Origin: Aulostomus chinensis
Taxonomy: Eukaryota > Chordata > Actinopteri > Syngnathiformes > Aulostomidae
Direction of reading: 5' to 3'
Length of the DNA stretch: 64,000 nucleotides
Assembly: GCA_037954235.1 (NCBI GenBank)
Contig: JBBMOA010000021.1
Coordinates: 4,020,001 to 4,084,000 of the forward strand
Positions 1 through 53,780 of this stretch are shown piece after piece (positions within the stretch are counted from its first letter, which is position 1; each line of letters starts with the position of its first letter). A program made the position numbers and the translations under genes. A model generated the notes under the pieces. It made no database searches, had not been told where the DNA came from, and saw only the letters and a list, made by a program, of their open reading frames with translations.

Positions 1-502
1 GTATGCTTTAATGTTAGTGTTTGAAATTCAAAAAAAATTATTTCAATTTATGCGGCTTGCATTTGGTAGAAAAAAAAATGTGATTAAAAGAGTAAAACTA
101 ATCAAACTTAAACTAAGAAATACAAAGGAGAATGGAAAAAGAAGAGCTGGAGTGAGTCTTTCCCTCAGCCGACGAGAACCCGTCGTCTGGTCTCAGCTTC
201 CTTCACCGCGTGTCTTTTCCCTCAGGATTCAGCGAAATATCAATACGTCTCTTTGGCTTCTTCACTGATGTTAAACCTGGAGCCTGCAGGCCTGCCCTGC
301 CTCACACGCGCCTCAGTATGACTAAAACCTCCTTCTTTGAGACAGAAACGAACAGAAAATGTGTCAGACACAGCGAGAGGAACGGAGGGTGAGACGGGTG
401 AAGAGGTACCGAGACATCGGCGACCTGGGCCTCTGCTCGCCGTCCTGCCTTCCATCGATAGTAGACGTGAGAATCTCTCTCAGTGTTTGTTTTCTCCTCC
501 AG

Positions 503-557
503 GATCCCTGGCGAGGCAGCGGGAGGAAGCCAGACGATCTTCATAGACGAGACTTAA
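503..557 (+). CDS. Possible last coding exon of an unidentified upstream gene (speculative)
   Basis: A pyrimidine-rich stretch ending in CAG (about 485-502) looks like a 3' splice site. One frame after it reads IPGEAAGGSQTIFIDET and stops with TAA at 555-557. ATTAAA at about 914 and AATAAA at about 998 downstream could end a 3' UTR. I do not recognise the peptide and see no upstream partner exon in the window, so this may be chance. Confidence 0.2.
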
Positions 558-959
558 CCGCGGCCACTGAAGACTAGCAAACTACAATCCCAACATGCTC
601 GGCAAACAGCAGCTTCCTGTTCAGCTGGCGTCTACAGAAAATGTCAACCGATAAGATTGCTGACAAGCAGGTGTACAAAAACTCTCTTAAATCACAAGTT
701 TTACCCTGTCAGTTTGTCTCTAAATCCTAATTTATGCAGAAAACACGGTAGATTGAAGGAGGATCATCTTCCTGCTGCAGGTGAGACTTTACTTGACCTG
801 GACTGAGTGAGTTGGACCTCAACGCTGGGACATTTTAAGCTTGTTTTTCTGTTGTTTTGTAGGTTGTTTTAACAGTAGCGATGTTTCAGTTCTGATGGAC
901 ATTTATTGACAATTAAAAGTTTCTGTCCTGGTAACAGTAAGTGTGGTTTACTGTGACAC

Positions 960-978
960 GGGGGGGGGGGGGGGGGGG
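960..978. repeat. G homopolymer, 19 bases
   Basis: Uninterrupted run of G. One of many long G or C runs in this window. Confidence 0.95.
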
Positions 979-2880
979 CACCAAAACAAAATGTTTTAAT
1001 AAAGATGTTAGACAATAATTGGCTTTGTGTCTGTTTTGTGGTTGGGTGTTATGATGCACGTGGCGCGAGTCTGCAAGCAGCAGAGCAGAACGAACTGATA
1101 AGCAGTCAAGCTCGTTTTGATCCATGCAACATTTTGAAGCTGTTAAAAATGCAGAAAATTGCTATTGTCTTCTTTTGCAGATACATTTGTTCTTCAACTC
1201 CTCCAGTGATTAGTTCGTAAAAAAAAAAAAAGGAAAAAAAAAAAGAGAGATCCACCTCCGCCGGTGTGATACGACTCACGATCCGGAATCTTTCCTCAAA
1301 CTTCTTCCATCCTTCCAAATTCTGTAGAATTCCACAGACAGCTTTTGGACTCATCGCGCCAACATCAGACAAATCTACCTCTTTGGCGATGATAAAAACT
1401 GAATTTGGCATGAAAACATTCACGTGTATCAGTAAAAGTGTATAAAAAGAGGTGCTCCTTATTCATCCCGTCTGGTACGAATATCCAGTACTGATTTGGA
1501 CTCGCTAGGTCACACGACATGGAAGCGACTGAAAACTAGAGGGCACTCGTCGGTCGTCCACCTCCACCAAGGTGACCTGACGTCATTAGAACTGAATCGA
1601 TTACATCGCCATCCTGTTAACGGACCGCCGCCAGGGATCACATGACCTCCTCCTCGCTGGAGGTCATCAGTGAAATCAGCATATCAGTGAAAAGTCCAAA
1701 ACTCACAAGGAACCCAAGCGCGCTGACAAGTTCTGCCTGCGTGTAAAAATCATGTCCACCTCGTCACCCGAGCCATGTTCCCTCTCTATGCTGAACGTGG
1801 GTGCTGTGGTCCAAGTGTCCCACACAAACCATCCATCCATAGCTGAAAATAGCCCCCCCCCCAAAAAATGCACTCTTTACTCAGGTTGTATTTATGTTTG
1901 CTAAAAATCTGGGACTGACATGAATCAGACCTAAAACCACCTTCAGGCTGAGGCTGAAAGTGTTGTGCGACTTTATAAGGTGACGTGCTTCAGTGCGAGG
2001 ACGTTCTGGCAGACACTTCCTGTCCTGAGTGTCAGGAGATTGACAGTAAGCAGAGCAGGCTTGGGCTGCGTCTATTTTTTCATACCTTCATAGCTTCCTG
2101 ATATCCCGCCGGGGTGTACGACCTATGACAGGGTTTGTTTTTAAAAAAAATAAAAAAAAAAATCAAACAGAAACGATGAGCCGCTGGTGATTGACGGTTG
2201 TCCCTAACTGACCCATGCAGGCCACAGGCAGAGATCAAACCATTTCACTTCCCCTCCCTATGAGGCAAAACATGGTTTGGTCTGTCACGCATGTTTGTGT
2301 GTTGGTTCTTTGCTTTATTTCTTCACCAGTCTGCTTATGCGCTGCAGATAATGACTCAATATCGCCACCTGTGGGTTGATAGGTGCCAATTCTACCACAC
2401 GCGGTAAACGACTTAAAGCTGAGACTTACGGTACAACATTGATTAAGAGACACAAACTGGAACGATTTTAAGAAATTACATTTTGATAAACGTTGAAAGC
2501 TGTTTCTACGTCTGCTGAGATGAGGGGTTCACCTCCTGCACATGGAGGGAGCTGCAGGAAGCAGCAGGAAGAGGAGGAGAAGCAAACGCTGTAGAATCAG
2601 TCACATCACACATTAATATACCTTTACAATGCGCCACAGCCTGATATTTTTTAATCATCCATGCTTGTTTAGAATGAAAACTTTTCTAGTTTTTTACCGC
2701 TCAGCTCTGGAGAATTAAAAAAACCCCAAAACAACACGCAACATCATGGAATCGTGCGCGTGTCCTGTGTGTCGCAGTAATGAGTCGAGGTCAGCTGAGA
2801 GCCAAGAAGTTCCTTTGATCCCAACACTCTGAATCCATCTGTTTGAGGAAGGAATGCTGCATTAACGGAACGCATGCCAT

Positions 2881-2909
<29 letters not shown>
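2881..2909. repeat. (CA)n microsatellite
   Basis: Pure CA dinucleotide tract in intergenic DNA. Confidence 0.95.
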
Positions 2910-2912
<3 letters not shown>

Positions 2913-3313
2913 GATACACATCTCTAACCCATTACAGCACGAATCCATCATCACATCACATGTCCCCATGCACACAGACAAACACCCACACGGAGCAGCT
3001 GTAGCTAAGTTTAGCCTCCATCAGGTCACGGTGGAATATTAACCACTGGTGTTTGAAACGGGAGGGTTTGACATTGTGTGGGAAGGAGAAAAAAGCAGTT
3101 GCAAAAAAAAAAAAAAAAAAAAAGGCGTGAGTGTGTTTTGGTTTTCTTCACCTTTAGACTGTATTTTGAGCAAAGTGCAACCTTCCATACAAAAAAAAAA
3201 GACTCGCTCACACGAGCCGGAATCTGTGCACAGACCATGATTGTAATTCAACCCAAAATCTACACTGTGGAGAACTTTTTAGTGCGTAACAAAATGAATT
3301 TGTTTGCATACTG

Positions 3314-3315
<2 letters not shown>

Positions 3316-3349
<34 letters not shown>
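3316..3349. repeat. (TG)n microsatellite
   Basis: Pure TG dinucleotide tract. Confidence 0.95.
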
Positions 3350-3352
<3 letters not shown>

Positions 3353-3515
3353 TGTATCTGACAGGGTAACAAATGACCCGGCATGCGGTAGCTCAACATT
3401 AATCAGATAACTGTAAACATGCTGGACAAGTTGAAGCCCGATACTACAAATAACCTCACTCCTCTTTACATTATTCTACCCTCCCTCACTCCCTCCATCC
3501 AGCAAAAGTGAAAAA

Positions 3516-3516
<1 letters not shown>

Positions 3517-3555
<39 letters not shown>
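3517..3555. repeat. (AG)n microsatellite
   Basis: Purine-only AG tract of about 39 bases, followed by an AT-rich stretch. It could form triplex DNA. Confidence 0.95.
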
Positions 3556-3558
<3 letters not shown>

Positions 3559-4114
3559 TATATATTCTGTTGCCATAAAGTAATAAGTTGTTCCCACCAT
3601 TTAATTCATTTCTGTCCACAACTTAACACCGCCCCCATGATTTGATGATTTAGCATTTAGCACCAGATCAAAATCATCACAACTTCTGTCTTGTGGACAC
3701 ACAATATGTGTTTTCTCTCTCTATGGCCACTCTGGGCCTCCGTACGATGGCCTCTTCTCCTTGCACTAAAATAATAGTATGACATCCATCAGCGTTCATT
3801 TTCAAACAGAGCAGGTCATAATAAGGTTAAATGCCTGTGGAAAGGGCAGCGCTCATACGCTGACTCTGTCTGCTCGGCGCTACTTGTGACACTTCTAAAA
3901 TCTCTGACCGCTTGGCAAAACTTCGCCCCTCTGGTTTGATATGTAGCTCTGCATCTGCCAAAGTCGTGTCTGTGTTTCTATTCCTGTCACCATGGCGATG
4001 AGGGCACAGATAGGTGCCGTGGCAACCGTGCCCTGGAATCTTGGTCACAGACGAGCAGCTGTATTTACCAATGAGTTCATCTACTGGGAAAGACACGAAA
4101 CCCTGCCAGGCTGC

Positions 4115-4118
<4 letters not shown>

Positions 4119-4179
<61 letters not shown>

Positions 4180-4180
4180 C
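4119..4180. repeat. (GT)n followed by (GC)n
   Basis: About 26 GT units run directly into 5 GC units (4171-4180). Alternating purine-pyrimidine sequence of this length is a classical Z-DNA former. It lies about 510 bases upstream of the klhl34 start codon. Confidence 0.95.
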
Positions 4181-4263
4181 TCATACATACATCAGCTTGT
4201 AGGTTACGTTAGAGGCACGTATTTGGGTGATACTCCCTCCCGGACGCAGAGGAAAGGGTAGCA

Positions 4264-4310
4264 GACCATCACAAAGCCCACAGAGACAGACACGGGGCTT
4301 TGTGATGGTC
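4264..4310. repeat. Perfect 16-bp inverted repeat
   Basis: The left arm 4264-4279 is the exact reverse complement of 4295-4310, with a 15-base loop. Two more pairs follow after one mismatch. It lies about 380 bases upstream of the klhl34 start. Confidence 0.9.
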
Positions 4311-4689
4311 CGCTTTTAAGGGCCAAAGGGGGCGGACCACAGGATTGTGTGTGTGTGTGTGAGGGAAGGGGGGCATTTGTTTGACCTTCCTATCATGGCA
4401 TCATATAGCCGCCACAGCAGCCAGAGCGGGACAAAAATACAGCAGGAGACGCTGAGGAGACACTCGACTATCTTTTCTTTTCCATCTCATTTCCTGCGTC
4501 GTGCTCTCAACAGCTCATTACTACGCTTTCTCCTGATGTCGCCTTTAGTTCCAACTTGTCGGCTGCATCTCGTTTCACTGCTGCTTTCCCTCCTTCTGCT
4601 TCTTTGCTCCTGACTCATCTTGTTCTTCCTCCTCTGCCTCTTTTTGCCACTTTCTCTCCTGACTCCTCTCCTTGCCACCTGTATTTTGG

Positions 4690-6495
4690 ATGGATAGCTA
4701 CTCCCTCCTCTACAGTTCATCCCATAGAACGACGCTTCTCTCTGGCTTCCAGCGTCTGCGCTCGGATGGGAAGATGTGTGATGTTGTTCTAGAAACTGAC
4801 GGCGTGTCGTTCCCGTGTCATCGCGCTCTTTTGGCTAGTTCCAGTGATTATTTTTGGGCCCTGTTTGGAGAGACTACAGCGGAGAGATTAGCGGGGCACA
4901 TCAGACTCCCGGCGCTAAGGCCTGAGGGTTTAGATGCCATCCTGGACTTCCTTTATTCTGGCTGGCTCAGCATATCGCCGGCTGCACTTCCCGATGTATT
5001 AGAGGCGGCGAGGTATTTGCAGGTGGACACAGCCGTGTCCATATGTGAGCGCTTCATCATTGACGGGTTGTGCACTGAGAATTGCTGCTGCTACGCTAAT
5101 CTGGCTGTGCAACATGCACTTTCAGATGCACTTGAAGCTGCCAATCATACCATCGCCATGGAAATGGGGACATTAATAAAAGAAAACAGGGATGACCTAC
5201 TCGCATTGAATGTCCGATCACTGATGCTGGTCCTGGATGCAGATGAAATACCTTCCCTGAAAGAGGTGGAGCTCATAAAGCTGGCTCTGGATTGGCTGGA
5301 TGAGAACGGGCCCCTCCCACTGCTGCAATCCAATCTTCTACTAAGTCGTTTGCGCTTTGGATTAGTGGATCCCTCTGACCTAACTAACCTCAGCCACACC
5401 CACAAAGCCATGACCACACCCTTAATTAGAAGCCAGCTGACGCGAGCATTGGAGTACCACCGGATGGGCTCGGCCCAGCCAGTCAAACAGAACCGTCAGT
5501 CAACGCTCAGAGTGTCGGCCAATCGTGTGCTGCTTGTGGGAGGCGGGTCCAGTCCAGATTCGCCAGAGCAACAGATGCTCATGTTTGAACCCAGACGCAG
5601 GAGGTTTTCATATCTGAGTCCCCGTCTCCCACTGCGACTGAGACATCACTGCGTTTGCTCAGTGGGGGGCTTCCTCTTCCTGATTGGTGGGGAAGTGGTG
5701 AAGGAGGTGGATCAGAATGAGAAGTCCGCCATAATGGAATCATCCAATCAGGTGTGGAGGTTTGATCCTCGCTTCAACTGCTGGGAGCAAGTGGAGTCCA
5801 TGCTTGAGAGGCGGGCGCAGTTCAGCTGCTGTGTTGTGGATGACATCATCTACGTCATCGGGGGACGACACAACCGAGTAGACGCCAGCACACACACGTC
5901 CGTGGCTTCTGTGGAGTTCTATGACATGACAACGGGAGCCTGGAGGAGAGGAGCGCCAATGCCTCGTCCCCTTCATGGCCATGCTTCTACCGTGCTTGAA
6001 AACAGCATCTATGTGTCAGGCGGTCTCCCTGGCAACCACAGTACCATCCACAGCAGTAACCAAGGTGATAACCAGGATGAAAACAGAGAGAGCAGCAAGG
6101 AAGTCCTCTACTGGGACCTTAAAGGTAGAGTTTGGGAGAAGCGGGCGTCCATGTCCATCGCCAGGTTTGGTCATCGCCTGGCAACCACCCACGGCTTCAT
6201 CTATGCCCTGTTAGGGATGTACGAACCTTTCTGTGATATAGAACGTTACGATTCACGAGCAGACCACTGGACGCGCCTCAGACCACTTCTCACCGGATCG
6301 TTCAGCTACGGGATGGTGTCAATGCCGTCTGGGAGTCTTCTGGTGTTCGGGGGGAGGAGATGGAGTGAAGGACAGGAAGGGGTTGTGAAAAGTGTGCTGG
6401 AATACGATCCCATAAAGGATCACTGGAGAGAAATCTGCCAGCTGCCCAGACCTCTGACTGGGACGGAGTGTACATTGCTGCCCCTGCCCGACTAA
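4690..6495 (+). CDS. klhl34: Kelch-like protein 34 (BTB-BACK-Kelch)
   Basis: Encodes 601 residues in one uninterrupted exon, matching the intronless KLHL34 of other vertebrates (human about 644). Proteins of this family usually act as substrate adaptors for CUL3 ubiquitin ligases; the substrate of KLHL34 is unknown to me. A BTB domain spans about residues 15-125 (CDVVLETDGVSFPCHRALL), a BACK domain about 130-255 (LRFGLVDPSDL), and six Kelch blades about 278-598, with the GG pairs visible near 284, 333, 391, 444 and 555. Blade signatures include YEPFCDIERYD and HWTRLRPL, both close to the human protein. I chose the ATG at 4690 because an in-frame TGA lies at 4660-4662 and the only codon between that could extend the frame is TTG; the N-terminus then aligns with human KLHL34. 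AATAAA at 6787-6792 is a likely polyadenylation signal. Convergent with cnksr2, as in human. An ortholog call rests on remembered similarity plus this linkage. Confidence 0.95.
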   Translation: MDSYSLLYSSSHRTTLLSGFQRLRSDGKMCDVVLETDGVSFPCHRALLASSSDYFWALFGETTAERLAGHIRLPALRPEGLDAILDFLYSGWLSISPAALPDVLEAARYLQVDTAVSICERFIIDGLCTENCCCYANLAVQHALSDALEAANHTIAMEMGTLIKENRDDLLALNVRSLMLVLDADEIPSLKEVELIKLALDWLDENGPLPLLQSNLLLSRLRFGLVDPSDLTNLSHTHKAMTTPLIRSQLTRALEYHRMGSAQPVKQNRQSTLRVSANRVLLVGGGSSPDSPEQQMLMFEPRRRRFSYLSPRLPLRLRHHCVCSVGGFLFLIGGEVVKEVDQNEKSAIMESSNQVWRFDPRFNCWEQVESMLERRAQFSCCVVDDIIYVIGGRHNRVDASTHTSVASVEFYDMTTGAWRRGAPMPRPLHGHASTVLENSIYVSGGLPGNHSTIHSSNQGDNQDENRESSKEVLYWDLKGRVWEKRASMSIARFGHRLATTHGFIYALLGMYEPFCDIERYDSRADHWTRLRPLLTGSFSYGMVSMPSGSLLVFGGRRWSEGQEGVVKSVLEYDPIKDHWREICQLPRPLTGTECTLLPLPD

Positions 6496-6792
6496 AACAA
6501 ACAGCATCTCTGACAAGAACAAAGGTTAATTTGTGACACGAGTCGTGAATTCTTTCAGATTCTTCTGAAAGGGTGACAGGAACACAACAATTCAACGCCC
6601 GGCCTCCCCAGAGCCAGACAGGATAGCTCTTTCTCCTCCTGGGGAGCTGAGACCGTCAGAGACTAGCTGGTTAGCTTAGCACAATCAATGGCGGTGGGTG
6701 CCAGGCGTTAGCGTATCTTTATCAAAAGTCATCAAATAGATCAGCTTCAGGATGACCTTTGACTATCGACTATTTGTTGACTTTTTAATAAA
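6496..6792 (+). other. klhl34: Probable klhl34 3' UTR
   Basis: Non-coding sequence after the TAA-containing stop region at 6493-6495, ending at AATAAA (6787-6792). The end point is inferred from that first canonical signal only. Confidence 0.5.
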
Positions 6793-8000
6793 ATCAAACT
6801 CACCTGCTCCTCCGCTGTCATTCATTGTGCTAAGCTAATTAGCCACCAGCTGATCTCCGACGGTCTCAAACCCTTGAGAGGAGAGAAGGGTATCTCTCTA
6901 CTTGTCTGACTCTGGTGAGAATAGCAATTAAGCATTTTGCCAATTTTTCTGTTTTTTAATCTTTATTTAGTTAAAGTTTAGGGAACTAAATCTAGTTTCG
7001 TTTGTGAAATAAGAAAACCCAGAAAAGCCAAAACTATCCCTCACAGACAGTCTGTGGCACTGTACTGAAAAATGATGGATGAAGTGTTTATTTAGGATGA
7101 TATTCCAACGAGTAACGGCCATTTCTGCTGTCCAGTTTTGTGTGTATTTACATGCATAGATCATTGCAGCTGAGGTGACTGAATGCTGGCTGGAATAGTA
7201 AGACACTCTCTGCAGCTGTTTATACTCTTCTAAACATTTAGCTGATACCGTTGGAGAGCGCTAACCACACTAGCGCAGCGGCTGTACTGGCTCGGACTGA
7301 GAAAAAAAAAAAAAAAAAGACGACAAGCGACTGCCAGCGAGCTGTAATATACACATAGATGTGTTGGCAGTGATATTCCTGTAACTGAATGATGAAACGT
7401 CCTCACAGGGGAAATGAAACAGGAGCTAAGGAGAGAGACACAGAGGCTCTTTGAGCACAAGTAGGAGAGATTAAATGGCAAGTAGGTGATTCTCGCATAG
7501 ATGAGTTTTCAGGCTGAGCCGGGCTGCAGAGGAGGTTATCAGACGGCAGCAGTGAACGGGAGATAAGGTGAGGAAGGTGGGGGAGGACGTCTTCGAAAAA
7601 CAAGCAACGGCAAAGCTAAGTTGAATATTTTATGGAAGGGATAGAGAAAACCGTGCATGTGACATTCCTATTTATTTATTAGCCGTTAATAATTTAGCTT
7701 TTCTATACGTTACACAGGAATAGAAGCAATCCAAGAATTCCGAGTTGTTGTTGTTGTTGTTGTTTTTTTCCTGCTTTGCTTCCTTTTTGCTTCCTACTTC
7801 ATCTGTTCTGACAACTGAATTCCCAAAGCAGGTTAAAGCTTCGGAGGATTGAGGCGAGCGCCAACTAACCTGATGGAGTTAATTATTCATGTTCATTCAC
7901 TGTTCACTATCTCAAGTTGAGTTTCATTAGAAATGCAATGATTGTCTTTAATTTTGCAGATGATGATAAGAAGATATACGATTCAAAAGTAATTTGGCGT

Positions 8001-8001
8001 C

Positions 8002-8032
<31 letters not shown>

Positions 8033-8049
8033 GTATGTATGTATGTATC
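8001..8049. repeat. (TA)n then (TATG)n microsatellite
   Basis: TA dinucleotides grade into TATG tetranucleotides. Confidence 0.9.
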
Positions 8050-9144
8050 CTTGAGTAATAACTCCCAGTGACAATAACGAACTTCAAATGAGTGGCGCAG
8101 GAATGACAGATAAAACCTGGAAATAAATCGACATCCCAAGTCAGATCTTTTCATTGTTCTTGGATTGAATGCCTGTAATACGGTCTGAGGTGACCTCAAC
8201 TTCAGGTATTTGAACGTTTCACTCGACGACACAGAACACATACTACATTTCGAGAGTTTACTGGTGCAGGTTATCTTGCAAAACAAAACATGAAGGTTTC
8301 CTGAGCTTTTCTTTGGACCCGAGGGGATCCGAACTTCTGGGCTGGACTCCAAACACACGCACAAACATTTTACATTTAAAATTCCGATCGGTGATTATCG
8401 CGAACTAATCAATAAGTCATCAATTGTTACTGAAAGATGATAATCTCGGTAGGAGAATCCAGTTACCATTAAGAACCAATTAAAACCCAACTGCAACTTT
8501 GACTGGAATCTTGAGTCCTCTTGAACAAAGCACCGTTTCCTAATCTTCCCGTCTTTTTTTGCAACGCAGATTTGAACCAGGAGGAGCTGATGCGCATTGA
8601 TTAGTTTGGATGGGGGATGTTTTTGCAGACAGTCAGCACAGCGAGTCAAAAGATGAGGTATGAAATACAATAAACAAGAAGTTCATGTAACCTTTCTGCG
8701 GATTTACATCTACTAGCTACAGCCTGTGGTGGGAACCCCCTCCCCCCCAAAAAACCCCACCTGAATACGACGGTTTAACATCTTATTCCAAAAGCCGTAA
8801 TTCTGCTGCTCTAACAACCTTCATTTTCCTGCCTGTAATATCCACCAGAGCCTGGAGGCTGGCTGCAGGGATCTGAAGTTGGCCACTGATGCCGGGTGAT
8901 AAAATGTTGTACCACCACACTTGGCAAGCTGTTTATTTATGGATTTGTGTTTTCCTTAATTAGAACTGAGGGGTCTAAACCTGACCGTGAAAAACAGACT
9001 CAGAAACAAACATTTGCGTCTGCAAGCTTCTGGCCGTACACGAGCGCAGACGAGTCGATTCAGTATCATCCAGCGAGGGGATGAGCCGGTGAAGCTGCCA
9101 TGATTTCTGATGGCTAACTGAAAAGAAGCTAGCAGGCTAACTCT

Positions 9145-9196
9145 CAAATTTCCCTCAAACGAGGATCAATAAAGTATTATCTTATCTTGTCTCATC
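9145..9196 (+). mobile_element. 3' tail of a LINE-type retroelement (fragment)
   Basis: The sequence AATTTCCCTC, then GATCAATAAAGTATTATC and a degenerate TTATC-type tail, resembles the 3' terminus shared by many teleost L2/CR1-type LINE copies. Only the end is recognisable; no reverse-transcriptase coding remains. The assignment to a clade is from memory. Confidence 0.55.
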
Positions 9197-10070
9197 TAAC
9201 TGTCACGACAGAGGCACTTGCAGGTTTTTGAGAAAAACTTTTTATCAACATTCAGATTATTTTGTCCAATAAATTCCATATCATGTGACCCAATGACTCC
9301 CCAAACTGTACTCATGTCTCTATTTTAAATGCAGATTCAATGGAAAAAATCCTTTTTTCCCCCAGTAGTTTTCACGTCATGTGTCGTTTGCTTTTTCCCC
9401 ACCATGCATGACTTCTCGGGGACTCCAGCAGTCAATAAATGCACATTTGTAGTTAATGGAGACGAATCTGTACTCCATCCAGCTGGATGTGAGCTAAAAT
9501 CGCACATTGTAGAACCCTTCCGGTTCGGCTCAACCCAGAAGCCGTGTGACCAGCTCAGGGGTTCAGCTGAACTCGTTCGGGCTCATTCACATTCAAACAA
9601 GCCCCCCAAAAAACCTACAAACACTCTGTTGTTGTTGTTTTTTATATATAAAATGGGAACAAACAATGACTGCAGCTGACACAGGTATTTCTCAGCAGCG
9701 ATGGGGACACGAAACCCAGTCGGACGCAGTGGTTGGCCTCCGAGCTTGGACACACATATGAGCAGCAGCCAAGAGCTTTGCTATCAACAAACAGCACACA
9801 CGGATGGAGGAAAGCTTGTTCCTTTTGCTGCTAACTCCTGCAACTTGTAGTCATCTGGCTGGCACGTTAAAGCCGCCCGTGTTTAAGCAGACACGCCCTG
9901 GCATCACTCAGCCGGTGCCATGTTGTTAAAATGCGTCTGAGTCAACCAAAAAAACGTGAGCATCAGCATGCGAGAGCGCAGTTCTGAGTGGTTTAGTAGT
10001 TCAGACCGAGAGATAGACTGTGGAGCGGCAGGAGCACTGAGGTGAAGGGGCAGGGTTTAACTCTGCTGGC

Positions 10071-10094
10071 ATCTCTCTCTCTCTCTCTCTCTCT
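10071..10094. repeat. (CT)n microsatellite
   Basis: Pure CT tract. Confidence 0.9.
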
Positions 10095-12778
10095 CCTCCT
10101 TGTTGACAGCGATGACCCAGCAGCTGTTACCAGCGCTCAGCGCCTCTCCTCACGTCTCACCTCCTCGCCCTCCAATCAACACAAACAAAATACATCTTCG
10201 TCCAAACTTTATTGATCCGCCCTCCGACAGAACACGTAGAATGACCACGTATAAATACTCTTTATTTCTCCGTAATTTATAGATTGAACATGAAACAATT
10301 TTTACTCTGCACCCTCCCCCCCCCCAAAAAAAGAAATCAAACAAAAACTGAGAACTTAATCCAAGACAGTTTAGTTTGTACTTTATAAAGAGAGATCTAG
10401 TGTATCTACAGATTCAAAACACAAAAACAGAGAGGGAATATTGCATTTATCTACAACTAAGACATGCTACCACAACCAACCACGGGCAGCGGCACATAAA
10501 GAGCATTCAAACTAAGGATCTTGTGTACTTATTAGTGTGTGTGTTTTATAGTTTTGTGCAGTGTCTCTGAGTATTAAGTCATTTGGCAGCAGCATACAAA
10601 TAACAAACTAACATATTTTTTATTAGATTCATATTTCCAGTCCTATATATCCTCATGTTCTCTATGTGGCATGCATCATACGGAGAACCTCCGAGGAAAA
10701 ACCCACCCTGGGAAACTTTTGAGTTAAAACGAATGAACCACACAAGATTTGGAGGGAAAATAACGTTGTTTTCTGATGAGCAACAAAGATGATTGTCTTT
10801 GCCACCAGAGAAACCCTTCACAAATAAAACCACCGCATTAACTCAAATCTGGATGGTCAACACATGACCAGCTAAAGGGGAACGTCAGTTTTTTCCTGAC
10901 CTGGATCCCATTTATTCAACTTTTTTGTCTGCGTGAGTGATGGGTGGAGCAGGGCTGGAGCCGCCGTAACGGGGCAACCGACTCCCGTCAAATTGCGCCT
11001 ACTAAAAAAATGCTTCTTCTCTTCTCCAGACTAACAGGCAAAATATTGTTCCAAGAGGGTAGAAACCTGCTGCAGACATCCATGTCTTCTTCTATTAAGT
11101 CGATAGACTACAAGAACAAGAACAATCTTAGCATATCCGAATGGAAAAAAGCGCACTTTTAGTGGGTGGAATTTGACGGTAGCCAGCCACCCCGTTGGAT
11201 CTACATTTATATCGCGCTCTGGGGCTGCAGCAGCTCCGTTCTTGCTCCATACAGGAACAATTCCAGCAATGGTTATTCCCACTACCTGCAGGTCGAAAAA
11301 AGCTGAAGTTCTCCTCTAAACAGGAAGGAACAAATACTGGAAATCCAGCATCTCCTATGACGTCGTTTCTGAAGATATCGTATCAGCGCTTCTGAAGTGC
11401 CAACCTATGGAAGAAAGCCGTGCGGTCTGCTGTTTATTTTAGAGTTTATTAGAATCAGACTATAAACCAAAACGACAAAATGGACGTCTGACAAGAGTTT
11501 ACATCGTAGTTTGTCAACAGAATGCATACAAGACGCGCTTGTAGATTCTGCATTGTGGAAGAGCCTTCAGCGCGCAGCTCCCGTCCTTTTGCTTTGATAG
11601 CGATTAGCGGTTTAGAGGGAGAGCAGCAGGAGGCGGTCTAGGACAACCGTTTTTATGCAAGCAATGAAACTTACACACAAACATTAATAGAGAACACGCC
11701 ACGCTGAGTCATTCAGGTTTTACGTGCAGCTTTTTTCCAATTTTGGGCTGTCCTAACGGATGCAGCCGGTTCTAACGGTTTAAATCCGGCACTACGCTTT
11801 AGGTCTGAGCTACCCTGTCCTGTCCAACTTCGCGGTCCCGTGTCATTAAAGAAAAAGACAAAAGAAAAGGAAAAAGGCGACAACGAAAGTGACAAACTCA
11901 AGCACACAAATTTGCAATATCGGAAGTGTTAGGGAATGTAATCAACGCTGGCTTATTGCAAGATTTTTGAAGGATCAGTCTGTCTTCAGGGGGATGAAGT
12001 TTTTGGATGAACAATAAAATCCATAAAACAACAATAAAAGAAGGAAGCGTGAATAATTTCAAGGTGCATTTAAGAAAAAGCGCAGCACTGCTGGACATGA
12101 AGCGAAGTCTCAGTCAGCTGTATTGCTTTTAACGTTTACCAGAGGAATCTGCACCGGCCTGAAACGCCACATACACCTACAAGCTGCTCGAAAACCACGT
12201 TAAAGCCTCTCAGAGTGGATTTTTCCTCAAAACGGGTCTCACGTCTGGATGCTATCGAGTGGGCAGGCTTCAGGTCCAGCCCAGCACAATCCTACCACAC
12301 CAGCACGAAACAAAAGGTCTCTTAAACTAGACAATAAAAACTGAGATGTTAAAAAAAAGAACCTGTGCTTCTTGTTCCTCTGCTGTTAACACTCACAGTA
12401 CAGTAAATATCATCATAAACATCAAGTATAAGGCTTGATAGGATACAATGTCAGCGGCTGGGAGGCGCTGTGCAGTCGGAATGAAAGTGGCACAACAAGC
12501 AGGGTGAATGGCAGCTCATAAAAATACGACTTCTGTAATCCATCGTCCGAAATGAGTCTTTCCATGGCGAGCAACTTGAGCACAAAAAGATAAGATGTAA
12601 GTCGGACTATCATCCACCCCCGAGCCAGCTGGAGTGGCATAACCAATCAGCTGGTAGAGTGATGAGACACGAGGGCCCGCATCAACCCAGAAGCTCCGTC
12701 AGACAGCTGTCATGGCTGCTGAGAGTGAACTTCTCCCCTCTCGTGACACTCGGGCTCTCTCTCATCGGCTGCAGTTCA

Positions 12779-12792
12779 TTTATTTATTTATT
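12779..12792 (-). terminator. cnksr2: Candidate cnksr2 polyadenylation signals
   Basis: Three overlapping AATAAA hexamers on the minus strand, only 46-60 bases beyond the stop codon. Mammalian CNKSR2 has a long 3' UTR, so more distal signals (10261-10266, 10208-10213) may be the ones mainly used. Confidence 0.35.
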
Positions 12793-12837
12793 TTTTGCCC
12801 TCCTCCCCACAATGAAAGCATCTTGTATTTGCGTGAG

Positions 12838-53780
<40,943 letters not shown>

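Larger units (their letters stand above)
1..4689. other. Left intergenic region, upstream of klhl34
   Basis: No recognised gene. It holds a 19-base G run (960-978), A-rich tracts (1219-1245, 3103-3123), (CA)n at 2881-2909, (TG)n at 3316-3349, (AG)n at 3517-3555, a (GT)n(GC)n tract at 4119-4180 and a strong inverted repeat at 4264-4310. A possible terminal exon at 503-557 is listed separately. The short reading frames here run through simple repeats or lack splice-consistent partners. Confidence 0.7.
6793..12837. other. Region between klhl34 and cnksr2 stop codon
   Basis: No supported coding sequence. The right-hand part must include the cnksr2 3' UTR, whose end is uncertain: minus-strand AATAAA signals occur at 12779-12792 (three overlapping), 10261-10266 and 10208-10213. 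The region also holds a (GTT)n tract (7743-7763), an (AT)n/(ATGT)n tract (8001-8049), a LINE-like 3' tail (9145-9196) and (CT)n (about 10071-10094). Confidence 0.7.
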